Assembly (NCBI GenBank): GCA_013343275.1
Contig: CP046106.1
Coordinates: 851,887 to 915,886 of the forward strand
From: Candidatus Nanohaloarchaea archaeon
Lineage (GTDB): Archaea > Nanohalarchaeota > Nanosalinia > Nanosalinales > Nanosalinaceae
Reading direction: 5' to 3'
Length of the DNA stretch: 64,000 nucleotides
Notes under the pieces: model-generated
Database searches by the model: none
What the model was told of the DNA's origin: nothing
Seen by the model: the letters and a program-made list of their open reading frames with translations, nothing else
Program-made: the position numbers and the translations under genes
Part shown: in pieces, positions 27,217 through 35,176 of the stretch
How the letters are laid out: each line of letters begins with the position of its first letter
Position numbering within the stretch: the stretch's first letter is position 1

Positions 27217-27259
27217 TCTCAAGCCCGTAACCAGAAAACCATCTTTAAACTTTAAATAG
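27217..27259 (-). promoter_or_regulatory. 23S rRNA promoter (twin of the 16S promoter)
   Basis: On the minus strand a 14-base block CTATTTAAAGTTTA (complement of 27246-27259), which contains the TATA element, is followed after 17 bases by ACGGGCTTGAGA (complement of 27217-27228). The same two blocks with the same 17-base spacing precede the 16S gene at 31244-31286. Transcription should start in the second block, leaving a leader of about 350 bases before 23S. Confidence 0.75.
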
Positions 27260-27393
27260 GTAGTTCCGGCCTGATTTTCACCAACTTCACAGAGCTCTTC
27301 CATTTAAAAAAATAGCCACCTACACTTTGATGTAAGAGTTGCTTCAGCATCCCTGAACGCATCCACAGATGATCAAACTCTCTAATAGAGTTT

Positions 27394-27467
27394 GGGCCCT
27401 TAGTTCAGTCTGGCAGAACGTCCGCTTTGCAAGCGGAAGGCCCAGGGTTCAAATCCCTGAGGGTCCA
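27394..27467 (+). tRNA. tRNA-Ala (anticodon TGC)
   Basis: Acceptor GGGCCCT pairs with AGGGTCC (one G-U), anticodon stem TCCGC/GCGGA encloses TTTGCAA (anticodon TGC), and the T-arm has GGGTTCAAATCCC. In many archaea this tRNA lies inside the rRNA operon; here it is between 16S and 23S but on the opposite strand. Its last 19 bases overlap the 3' end of a protein gene. Confidence 0.95.
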
Positions 27468-28453
27468 CTTAAAATTTCTCTGGAATCCAGTTCTTCAAGT
27501 TTATCAGTTACTGAGGCCTTATCCATCTTGTATATGCATAGTTCGTGTCCTTTTCCTGGCATTGATTTCTCGTAGTAGAACCAGATCTCCTCGTCGACTT
27601 CAACGGCCTTGACGTATCTCAGTGACTTAGTTCCTGAGGCAGAGCCTATAGCCTTTCTGCCCGGCATGAGGTCTTCTATCTCTCCTTCTTCGGCTTTACC
27701 TATTTTGGTCTTTTCCTCTCCTGTGAAGATTATGGATGGAAGCCAGTCGTAGAAGAAGTACTTCTGATCCCGTAATTCGAGTGTAGATGTTATACGGCCG
27801 GAAGAGCTTTCATCTGCAAACTCTATCTTCTCAACCTCTGGATCGGTGGAAGGGTTCTCTACACGGAAGTTACCGTGGTCCAGAAAGTTCTTGGAGGCCG
27901 TGTGAACTATGATATCGTCGCCATCAACCACCGGATCTTTAACATGGGTGAAACCGGTAGTAAGATCCATTTCCTCTCTATTATCTGCCTTAAGGCCTTC
28001 TACTGTATCTGATTTTGTCCTGTCGATCTTCCACTGGCCTGAACTCTTTTCGTGGTAGCTGATGTACAGAATGTATTCTCCATCTTTCTTCTGAAGTGCT
28101 CCGCCTTCCAAAGAGTGAGCTTCAAATTCTTCGGCTGTAAGCTCTTTGACTTCTTCGAGTTCTTCGCCGTCCTGTGTTTTTGCGATAACTGATTTCCAGC
28201 CTCTTCTGTAAGGATCCCGCAGACGGTAGTAAATGTATAGCTCATCTTTCTCCTCGTCGTAGAAAGGGGAGGGACCGCCAACCCAGTAACCCTCTCCGTC
28301 TACATCCGGAGTTAGTAATGATGTGTTTTCCAGAGGATCGAAAAGTGGAGATTCATTTTCATGTTCCTGGAGGAGTATGGAGTACAGCTTTCTTCCTGCT
28401 GAACGGGCCTTGGTCTCGATAAGGTTTCTTACTCCGTTCACATGGATCTTCAT
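27449..28453 (-). CDS. Glycosidase-like beta-propeller protein (GH43/GH130-type fold)
   Basis: A 334-residue cytoplasmic protein without signal peptide. Repeated blade-like segments are visible: GGPSPFYDEEKDELYIYYR, SLEGGALQKKDGEYILYIS, HVKDPVVDGDDIIVHTAS and KAVEVDEEIWFYYEKSM. This resembles five-bladed propeller glycosidases and phosphorylases (GH43, GH130) but I cannot identify the catalytic acids with certainty. The stop codon lies within the oppositely oriented tRNA-Ala. A halophilic symbiont could use it on host polysaccharide, which is speculative. Confidence 0.6.
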   Translation of the reverse strand: MKIHVNGVRNLIETKARSAGRKLYSILLQEHENESPLFDPLENTSLLTPDVDGEGYWVGGPSPFYDEEKDELYIYYRLRDPYRRGWKSVIAKTQDGEELEEVKELTAEEFEAHSLEGGALQKKDGEYILYISYHEKSSGQWKIDRTKSDTVEGLKADNREEMDLTTGFTHVKDPVVDGDDIIVHTASKNFLDHGNFRVENPSTDPEVEKIEFADESSSGRITSTLELRDQKYFFYDWLPSIIFTGEEKTKIGKAEEGEIEDLMPGRKAIGSASGTKSLRYVKAVEVDEEIWFYYEKSMPGKGHELCIYKMDKASVTDKLEELDSREILSGPSGI

Positions 28454-28478
28454 AGAACAAAGTTGGTGGGGATAGGCT

Positions 28479-28679
28479 TTACTGCTTTTCTTTCTTCCTG
28501 ATCTCCTGGAACAGTTCTAGGCCTTCCTCTGTATCGAACTCCTTGCCTGTTTCCGGGTCGGTGAACTTGTCTGTACTGTCTTCTGCGGAGGCCTCTATCT
28601 TCTCGATCATTTCCTCTACTTCTTCCCGGGTTTCCTCCAGCTCCTCTTCCAGCTCTTCCTCTTCGGTTTCCTCTTTCAC
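28479..28679 (-). CDS. Small acidic helical protein
   Basis: A 66-residue protein: an N-terminal acidic coiled-coil (EEEELEEELEETREEVEEM) followed by FTDPETGKEFDTEEGLELF, which looks like a small strand-turn or zinc-less ribbon segment. It ends 25 bases before the propeller gene on the same strand, so they may form an operon. It is divergent from a C2H2 coiled-coil gene. Not recognised. Confidence 0.5.
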   Translation of the reverse strand: MKEETEEEELEEELEETREEVEEMIEKIEASAEDSTDKFTDPETGKEFDTEEGLELFQEIRKKEKQ

Positions 28680-28758
28680 AGGTTTGAATTGTTACTGAGG
28701 GATTATTAGAATTTTTATACTGCCAGCAGCAAGTTTAAACTGTAAAGTGATACAAAAG

Positions 28759-29256
28759 ATGTCAGAATCAGAATTCGAATGCAGTGTATGCGGTGAAACT
28801 TTCGACAGTAAGAAAGGCCTTCACATCCATGAAGGTCAGAAGCACCCTGATAAACAGGTACAGGAGCTTCAGCATCTACTGGAGAAGATCGACGAGGAAG
28901 CCGATAAGGTTTCCGAAATAAAGGAAAAGAAGAAAGAGCTAAAGGAGCAGGTTCAGGACTTGAAGCAGGAGAAACGGCAGCTTCAAGGCACTATCTCCAA
29001 CCTTGAAGACACGAAAGAAGAACTACAGCAGAAACTTGAGAGTAAGAACAGTGAGATCGAAGATCTTCAGGAAGAACTTGAAGAAGAGCGTGAGAAGGAG
29101 GCAGAGCTTGAAGCCGAGACAGACTCCCAGCAGAGAAAGATTGAGAAACTGCAGGAGGAAAAAGAATCTCTGGAAGAGTCTCTTTCACAGACAGATAACC
29201 TGTTGACCAAGCTCAATCATCAGGTAGATCAGCTAGATGAAGACATAGAGGAATAA
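28759..29256 (+). CDS. C2H2 zinc-finger coiled-coil protein
   Basis: A 165-residue protein. Residues 8-31 form a classical zinc finger (ECSVCGETF, then GLHIHEGQKH, spacing C-x2-C-x12-H-x4-H). The remaining 130 residues are a continuous coiled coil (LKEQVQDLKQEKRQLQG, IEKLQEEKESLEESL). ATG 28759 is preferred over GTG 28747, whose GTGAT may instead serve as ribosome-binding site. Such finger-plus-coil proteins are frequent in haloarchaea and DPANN; a nucleic-acid-binding oligomer is likely, function unknown. Confidence 0.65.
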   Translation: MSESEFECSVCGETFDSKKGLHIHEGQKHPDKQVQELQHLLEKIDEEADKVSEIKEKKKELKEQVQDLKQEKRQLQGTISNLEDTKEELQQKLESKNSEIEDLQEELEEEREKEAELEAETDSQQRKIEKLQEEKESLEESLSQTDNLLTKLNHQVDQLDEDIEE

Positions 29257-29356
29257 AGGCCTCTACCTTCATTTTTCTATTATATTTCTAATTCTATGCG
29301 TAATTGAATCGAAGCAATAATTGAGTTTGCTGGTAGAATAAGTTAGAAAGTGAAAT

Positions 29357-29371
29357 TGTAGGGAGAGACGG
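29357..29371 (-). repeat. 16S pre-rRNA processing stem, 3' arm
   Basis: TGTAGGGAGAGACGG here pairs with CCGTCTCTCCTACA at 31103-31116 (one bulged G), so the two arms enclose the 16S gene. A 9-bp hairpin (GTTTCCTGG/CCAGGAAAC, near 29390-29420) lies between this arm and the 16S 3' end. Confidence 0.65.
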
Positions 29372-29429
29372 ATGAAATGATGAGACTATGTTTCCTGGAT
29401 TTTGTGTCCCAGGAAACTATGTTTGTTTT

Positions 29430-30903
<1,474 letters not shown>

Positions 30904-30947
30904 TGCTCCAAATCAATGGAGGGTTCTTGACGGGTATTTATATGAAC

Positions 30948-31098
30948 GGAAAGTTCCAAACTTTCCAGCGCAACTCAAAACTGAGTTGCTATAAGAAGAC
31001 TCCTCTAAGAGGAAGTCTTCGTTGTCAAGTAATAACTGCACACAATCTAACTTGTGTGCGGCTACATGTTGAAGCGCAATCCAAAAGAATTGCACTTC
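30948..31098 (-). other. Tandem array of five hairpins in the 16S leader
   Basis: Five consecutive perfect or near-perfect inverted repeats: 30948-30966 (GGAAAGT/ACTTTCC), 30970-30989 (GCAACTCA/TGAGTTGC), 30995-31020 (GAAGACTCCTC/GAGG-AGTCTTC), 31038-31059 (GCACACAA/TTGTGTGC) and 31071-31098 (GCAAT/ATTGC plus GAAG/CTTC). They lie inside the processing stem, just 5' of mature 16S. Their function is unknown; stable leader structure or protein binding is possible. Confidence 0.7.
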
Positions 31099-31102
31099 GG
31101 GT

Positions 31103-31116
31103 CCGTCTCTCCTACA
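31103..31116 (-). repeat. 16S pre-rRNA processing stem, 5' arm
   Basis: Complement of 29357-29371 (14 pairs with one bulge). The five hairpins lie between this arm and the 16S 5' end. Confidence 0.65.
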
Positions 31117-31243
31117 TCACGTAAAAGTATTACGCTCATCAACGCCCTTCCGGGCTTTCCCCGAACAAGTCTCCTTGCCGGGTAACAATACAGTCCATAT
31201 TAACTCTTATAAATGGTCAGACTGTCTTCGGACTGAGACCAAG

Positions 31244-31286
31244 TCTCAAGCCCGTGTCCACAAAAACTACTCTAAACTTTAAATAG
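31244..31286 (-). promoter_or_regulatory. 16S rRNA promoter (twin of the 23S promoter)
   Basis: Minus strand: CTATTTAAAGTTTA (complement of 31273-31286) and, 17 bases downstream, ACGGGCTTGAGA (complement of 31244-31255). Both blocks and the spacing are identical to those at 27217-27259, so 16S and 23S can be kept in step while being transcribed separately. Confidence 0.75.
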
Positions 31287-31329
31287 GGTTCGATCCGGAG
31301 AAATTAAGCGTCTTGAAGTATAACATCAA

Positions 31330-32349
31330 TCAAAGCAAAAGGGAGAAAGTACTGCGAATAAGTTCTTCTAGAAAACCTGTTTCTACCTTGCTTCTGTTTA
31401 CTCTATCTGGCGCCCAGTAAGAAGGCTCTTCTTCCTTGATTTCCTGGCTTTCCAGAGAAAAAGCTTTCTTGCTGCCATGCTCTATATCGGAGACGCTTTC
31501 CATATCCCTGCTCCATAACTCGTGGCCGGTCCTGTTAACAGCAAATACCTGATCTTCATCGGCTATAACCGTATTGTTGTTAGGAAGCCTGTGTACGGCC
31601 TTACCCGATTCAAGCCCGGTGAAAGTCCAGGCCTCTGTCAGGTTTCCGTCTGTAACTCTGTATTCAGCAACTCTTCTCTCCTGAGCGACTAGTATACTTA
31701 TTCTGGCGCCTGTATCTATTATCTGGATATCTCTTGGACCTGTTACATTGAAGCTTTGCTGCGAACCCGACTCTCTGATAATTATCTGATCCGGGTTGCT
31801 GGTGGACAGGACAGTAAAGTTATCTCTTATCTCCAGATCGGTTACCTCGGAACTGTTAGGTAGATCTAAGTCCTGCAGGGTTTCTGAAGTATTATCTATA
31901 GTGTGTATCCCTGTGCTGTTTGCAAAGACATAACGGCCTCTATGCTTCTCTACATCGGTTATAGAGGTTTTGATACTGAAATTCCTGGAAAGGTTGTCGT
32001 TATTCCTGTTCCTGATAACTAGTTGAGACTCCACGCCGTTCTTGGTTAGATCACGATGTACAAAGGCGAGATAAGTCTGATTCAAGGCCTCAATATCCAA
32101 GTACTGTCCCTTATCCTCCAGCTTTCTGATTGTGGTTCCGTTAAATTTCTCGGCTTCAACTAATGCGCCCGACTGGGAAAGTGCAGATCCCAGAACTGTC
32201 TCTCCTCCGGAAGAGGCCAGGAAAAGGGTTTCGTTGTAGCTGAAGTTCCTGTTGGAGTTATCTTCAGAGGCCTCTGTGTTTATGCTGTCTGCGGCGATAG
32301 GTGATGCTGCAGCCAGTACGGCCAGTATCAGAAGTATACGGTATTTCAT
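31330..32349 (-). CDS. Secreted beta-propeller protein (arylsulfotransferase-like repeats)
   Basis: A 339-residue protein with a signal peptide (residues 1-21, ending AAASPIAADS) and many N-glycosylation sequons. Repeated strand-turn units end in segments such as AVHRLPNNNTVIADED and VFAVNRTGHELWSRD, which resemble the propeller repeats of the arylsulfotransferase/PQQ families. A hydrophobic C-terminal tail (LIRSTFSLLL) could anchor it. Function unknown; exported and probably cell-surface. It ends 44 bases before the 16S promoter. Confidence 0.6.
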   Translation of the reverse strand: MKYRILLILAVLAAASPIAADSINTEASEDNSNRNFSYNETLFLASSGGETVLGSALSQSGALVEAEKFNGTTIRKLEDKGQYLDIEALNQTYLAFVHRDLTKNGVESQLVIRNRNNDNLSRNFSIKTSITDVEKHRGRYVFANSTGIHTIDNTSETLQDLDLPNSSEVTDLEIRDNFTVLSTSNPDQIIIRESGSQQSFNVTGPRDIQIIDTGARISILVAQERRVAEYRVTDGNLTEAWTFTGLESGKAVHRLPNNNTVIADEDQVFAVNRTGHELWSRDMESVSDIEHGSKKAFSLESQEIKEEEPSYWAPDRVNRSKVETGFLEELIRSTFSLLL

Positions 32350-32369
32350 GTGTTAATCAACCGTGTTAG

Positions 32370-32444
32370 GGCGGAGGGCGGGATTCGAACCCGCGTCCCG
32401 ACCGCCACAAGGTCGGAGTATAGACCAGCTAACCTACCTCCACC
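32370..32444 (-). tRNA. tRNA-His (anticodon GTG)
   Basis: Minus strand: acceptor GTGGAGG pairs with CCTCCGC, the G-1 typical of tRNA-His is encoded (complement of 32444) opposite C73, and the stem CCGACC/GGTCGG encloses TTGTGGC (anticodon GTG). The T-arm is GCGGG-TTCGAAT-CCCGC. Confidence 0.94.
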
Positions 32445-32562
32445 ATTCTAGTAAACAGAGTTTAAACTAGGAAACTTTTTAACTATCCCCGAATTTTCTA
32501 GAAAAGCAGTAGAAAACCCGTTACTGAGGCTGCTGCAAGGCCTAGGATATTAGTATCATTGG

Positions 32563-32640
32563 TTGATCAGTGGGTGTTTTCGTCATCATCCCTTTATTCA
32601 AGGATCAGACGATGTCGAAAGAGTTCTCATCATCTCAAAA
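32563..32640 (-). ncRNA. C/D box sRNA, predicted dual guide for 23S rRNA 2'-O-methylation
   Basis: On the minus strand the boxes appear in order: C ATGATGA (complement of 32627-32633), D' CTGA (32605-32608), C' GATGATGA (32583-32590), D CTGA (32567-32570). The guide before D is 12 bases, the guide before D' 18. By the N+5 rule the D guide (CGAAAACACCCA) targets the 23S A-loop uridine equivalent to E. coli U2552 (7 contiguous pairs), and the D' guide pairs 8-9 bases around the U2504 equivalent. A TATA-like element at 32674-32685 fits transcription from about 32650. Confidence 0.7.
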
Positions 32641-32708
32641 AAGAACTACTCGACATAAGGAGTTGGGCCTGTCAAAGTTAAAAAGAGAAAGGAAGAGATG
32701 TGGAGGAT

Positions 32709-33344
32709 TTATGGTCTCCTCTGTGGAGGCCCCTGGTTTCCTTGAGGAGTGGTGTTAGTTGGGGGCTGCTGTGCCTGGTTGCCTGCCTGTGTACTCTTCC
32801 TATCAACTTCTATGTCCTTCCCTACTACTCCGGATTCCGATATTACTGGTTTCAGGATGTAGCCCTGGTTGTTCTGCTGGTTACCTCTGAGAACTACCTG
32901 TATGTCGAATACGAAGCTGGTGGTCTCGTTAGGCCTTACTGTGAATGGCTTGGTTATCATCAGCTTCCCTGGTGGAACCTTGACCTCGACGCTTGACCCG
33001 TTTACTGATGCGTTAACTGTCTCTGTGTAAAGCTCTATCTTCGAGTAGTTCCCGGCCTCCAGAGTAGTGTTGACCAGCGACTCGGCTGACTCGTTCTGGA
33101 GCTGCGTTAAGTCTACCATCGAAGTGTTCTCCAGCGAGATCTGTTTGACTTCGACAGTACTGTTGTTGGATACGAATATCCGTGCATGTGAGAATCCTAC
33201 GTTAAGGTAGTCAAACTTGTCTATATCGGCCGGTCTGTCTGATACGAGAAGTTCAAACTGGCCTGTATTGGATTGTGTGGTTGATGTGCAGCCTGAAACA
33301 GTTATTACTGCTGCAAGTAGTGCGAGAGCATGTATTCTTTTCAT
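32709..33344 (-). CDS. DUF4382 family lipoprotein
   Basis: A 211-residue protein with a lipoprotein signal (LALLAAVITVSGC, Cys at about 19). The domain matches DUF4382: FELLVSDRPADIDKFDYLNV, then MVDLTQLQNES, LEAGNYSKIELYTE and VEVKVPPGKLMI. Archaeal members are exported and of unknown function. A Gln/Pro-rich tail (QQPPTNTTPQGNQGPPQRRP) follows the domain. It is divergent from a secreted acidic protein gene. Confidence 0.8.
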   Translation of the reverse strand: MKRIHALALLAAVITVSGCTSTTQSNTGQFELLVSDRPADIDKFDYLNVGFSHARIFVSNNSTVEVKQISLENTSMVDLTQLQNESAESLVNTTLEAGNYSKIELYTETVNASVNGSSVEVKVPPGKLMITKPFTVRPNETTSFVFDIQVVLRGNQQNNQGYILKPVISESGVVGKDIEVDRKSTQAGNQAQQPPTNTTPQGNQGPPQRRP

Positions 33345-33438
33345 ATGTACTTTGTTTGGGTCTTTCAGGTTTAACCTTTTCGCTTCTCAGGTTTTCAGCC
33401 GTATACAATTTTAAGTCCTGAGTGTAAATGTGGAAGTA

Positions 33439-34077
33439 ATGAGCAAAACCAAAGGTAAGCTTCTGGTTCTTGCAGCAGTTCTTATGATGGTTGCTGCAGT
33501 TCCAGCAGTTGCACAGAACACGACAGACGATCCTGATCAGGTCCAGAATGACTCCGACTCCGAGTTTGAATCTCCAGAGAACGAGACCGAAGACGAAGAG
33601 AATGAGACAGAGGATTCTGAATCAGAAAACGAGACGGAGGAAGACTCCTCATTTGGTGAGGACAGCAGTTCCTCTCAGAACGAATCTAGTTCAGAAAGCT
33701 TGGAAGATATAGAAACGATGGAGGAAGCAAAAGAGAGAATCCTAGAGCTTAGAGAACAGATTCGAGAACTGAAGAAGGAGATCAGGGAACTCGAATCCGA
33801 GGATTCCGAGAAACCTGAACTTCCTGAAGAAGCCTCTGAAACAGCCGAAGAAGCAAGCAACTCTGCTGATGACTTTAACAGGTCAGAAAGTGAGACTGAA
33901 GTAACTCGAAACGGCACAGAGGTAGAGATCGAAAGAGAGACCGAAGGCAACCAGACCAAAACAGAGGTCGAAGTAGAAAGAAACGGCACAGAGACAGAAG
34001 TAGAGACCAGAGGACCTGCCAGCAACTCCAAGAGACCAGGATTCGTCTCCAACATTATATCCAGCATCTTTGGATAG
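33439..34077 (+). CDS. Secreted acidic N-glycosylation-rich protein
   Basis: A 212-residue protein with a signal peptide (LLVLAAVLMMVAAVPAVAQ), a low-complexity Glu/Ser/Asn region with many NET and NES sequons, a short coiled coil (ERILELREQIRELKKEIREL), and a repeat-like segment (RNGTEVEIERETEGNQTKTE). ATG 33439 is preferred over GTG 33430. It is divergent from the DUF4382 lipoprotein gene and likely exported. The sequence resembles cell-surface spacer proteins of halophiles; no family recognised. Confidence 0.6.
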   Translation: MSKTKGKLLVLAAVLMMVAAVPAVAQNTTDDPDQVQNDSDSEFESPENETEDEENETEDSESENETEEDSSFGEDSSSSQNESSSESLEDIETMEEAKERILELREQIRELKKEIRELESEDSEKPELPEEASETAEEASNSADDFNRSESETEVTRNGTEVEIERETEGNQTKTEVEVERNGTETEVETRGPASNSKRPGFVSNIISSIFG

Positions 34078-34163
34078 AAAAACCTTAAATTTACTTTCTC
34101 TTTTTTATTTTTAGGAATCTTAAAGCTATTTCCTGTGTATAGAATTTCTTAAATTCATCTTAC

Positions 34164-34217
34164 GTTGCCGAGTGTTGGCAACATCCAGAACATATTTATT
34201 AGTTACTTTATAGTAAC
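34164..34217 (+). promoter_or_regulatory. Two inverted repeats in the promoter of the LanKC-like gene
   Basis: GTTGCC/GGCAAC (34164-34182, 7-base spacer) lies upstream of a TATA-like ATTTATT (about 34193-34199). GTTAC-TTTATA-GTAAC (34202-34217) covers the predicted transcription start just before ATG 34223. The layout fits an activator or repressor site plus a start-site operator. Confidence 0.5.
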
Positions 34218-34222
34218 AACTT

Positions 34223-35176
34223 ATGAGTAGCCGGTCTGATCTGACTACAACCTGGCAAGATCATGTTCGTTACTTAGAAAACGAAGATGGAGAAACCTTC
34301 GAGAGCGCTGCATCAGGTACCGAATACGAGAGCAGCCAGCTTGTAGACCGGCTGAAAAGCGAAGTTGACATGATGGTGGATGGAGAGAATCCATCCGCAA
34401 ACGGAAATACTAGACCTGTGCCACGTATAGCAGATTCAGAAGGCAATTATGTGCTTAGAGATGTGGTAGATCAGGAATGGTACGATTTAATAGCAGGCGA
34501 TGGCTACGAGGATGCTGAGCAGTTTGTACCCTTTGAATCCACTCATGGTGATACATTTGTACAGTATTCTCCCGAGGAAAGCAGTCCTTCGCCCCATCAA
34601 GGATGGAAAGTCCGGGTAGCCTCCTATGCTGACGAAGCTAGAGATGTCGCAGAAGCCGTCTTACCTTATCTGCAGGAACACGATATAAGCCACAAAGTTA
34701 TGCAGGACGTTCAAATCTTCAATAATAATGAAGGCACACGACAGGAAGGCAAGTTCATAACTATATACCCGGAGATAGACGAGGACAGACAGGACGTTGT
34801 AATGGAGAACGGGATGCAGTTATTCAAAAGAGAAGATCCCGGCTGGAATTCTTTCTCTATAAACTCCAATACCAAAAACGCCCGACAGATCGTCGAGGAT
34901 CTGGAAGATGAGTTAGAAGGATCTGTCGCTGGACTGGAAGGCCGTACTATAGATGGCAAAAATGGCGAAGAGAAACAGTACGGCAATACCAGGATCCATT
35001 TCCGTTACGCACATCACTTCAACACTCCCGCCGTAATTATCGATGAATCCGGAGGATTAGAGCAGGTCGGGGATCACGAAGGCCTCGTCAATAAAGATGG
35101 AGAACTTGTGGAAGGTAGCTACATAGGAGATCAGGTAGACGAAGCTACAAGGCCTGACAGGTTCCTAGAATTATAG
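34223..35176 (+). CDS. Free-standing protein resembling the N-terminal domain of LanKC lanthipeptide synthetases
   Basis: A 317-residue soluble protein. The centre carries signatures known from the N-terminal lyase-like domain of class III lanthipeptide synthetases: GWKVRVASYADEARDVAEA, a PYLQEHDISHKVMQD segment, GKFITIYPEIDED, and near the C-terminus IHFRYAHHF. In LanKC the domain is followed by kinase and cyclase domains; neither is present here. The fold is related to phosphothreonine lyases. The role could be modification of a protein or peptide, but no precursor peptide was seen. Identification is from memory of motifs. Confidence 0.55.
   Translation: MSSRSDLTTTWQDHVRYLENEDGETFESAASGTEYESSQLVDRLKSEVDMMVDGENPSANGNTRPVPRIADSEGNYVLRDVVDQEWYDLIAGDGYEDAEQFVPFESTHGDTFVQYSPEESSPSPHQGWKVRVASYADEARDVAEAVLPYLQEHDISHKVMQDVQIFNNNEGTRQEGKFITIYPEIDEDRQDVVMENGMQLFKREDPGWNSFSINSNTKNARQIVEDLEDELEGSVAGLEGRTIDGKNGEEKQYGNTRIHFRYAHHFNTPAVIIDESGGLEQVGDHEGLVNKDGELVEGSYIGDQVDEATRPDRFLEL

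Noticed and set aside
32570..32758. 62-residue plus-strand ORF over the C/D RNA
   Set aside because: It is basic, lacks a promoter and is antisense to the better supported guide RNA and lipoprotein gene end.
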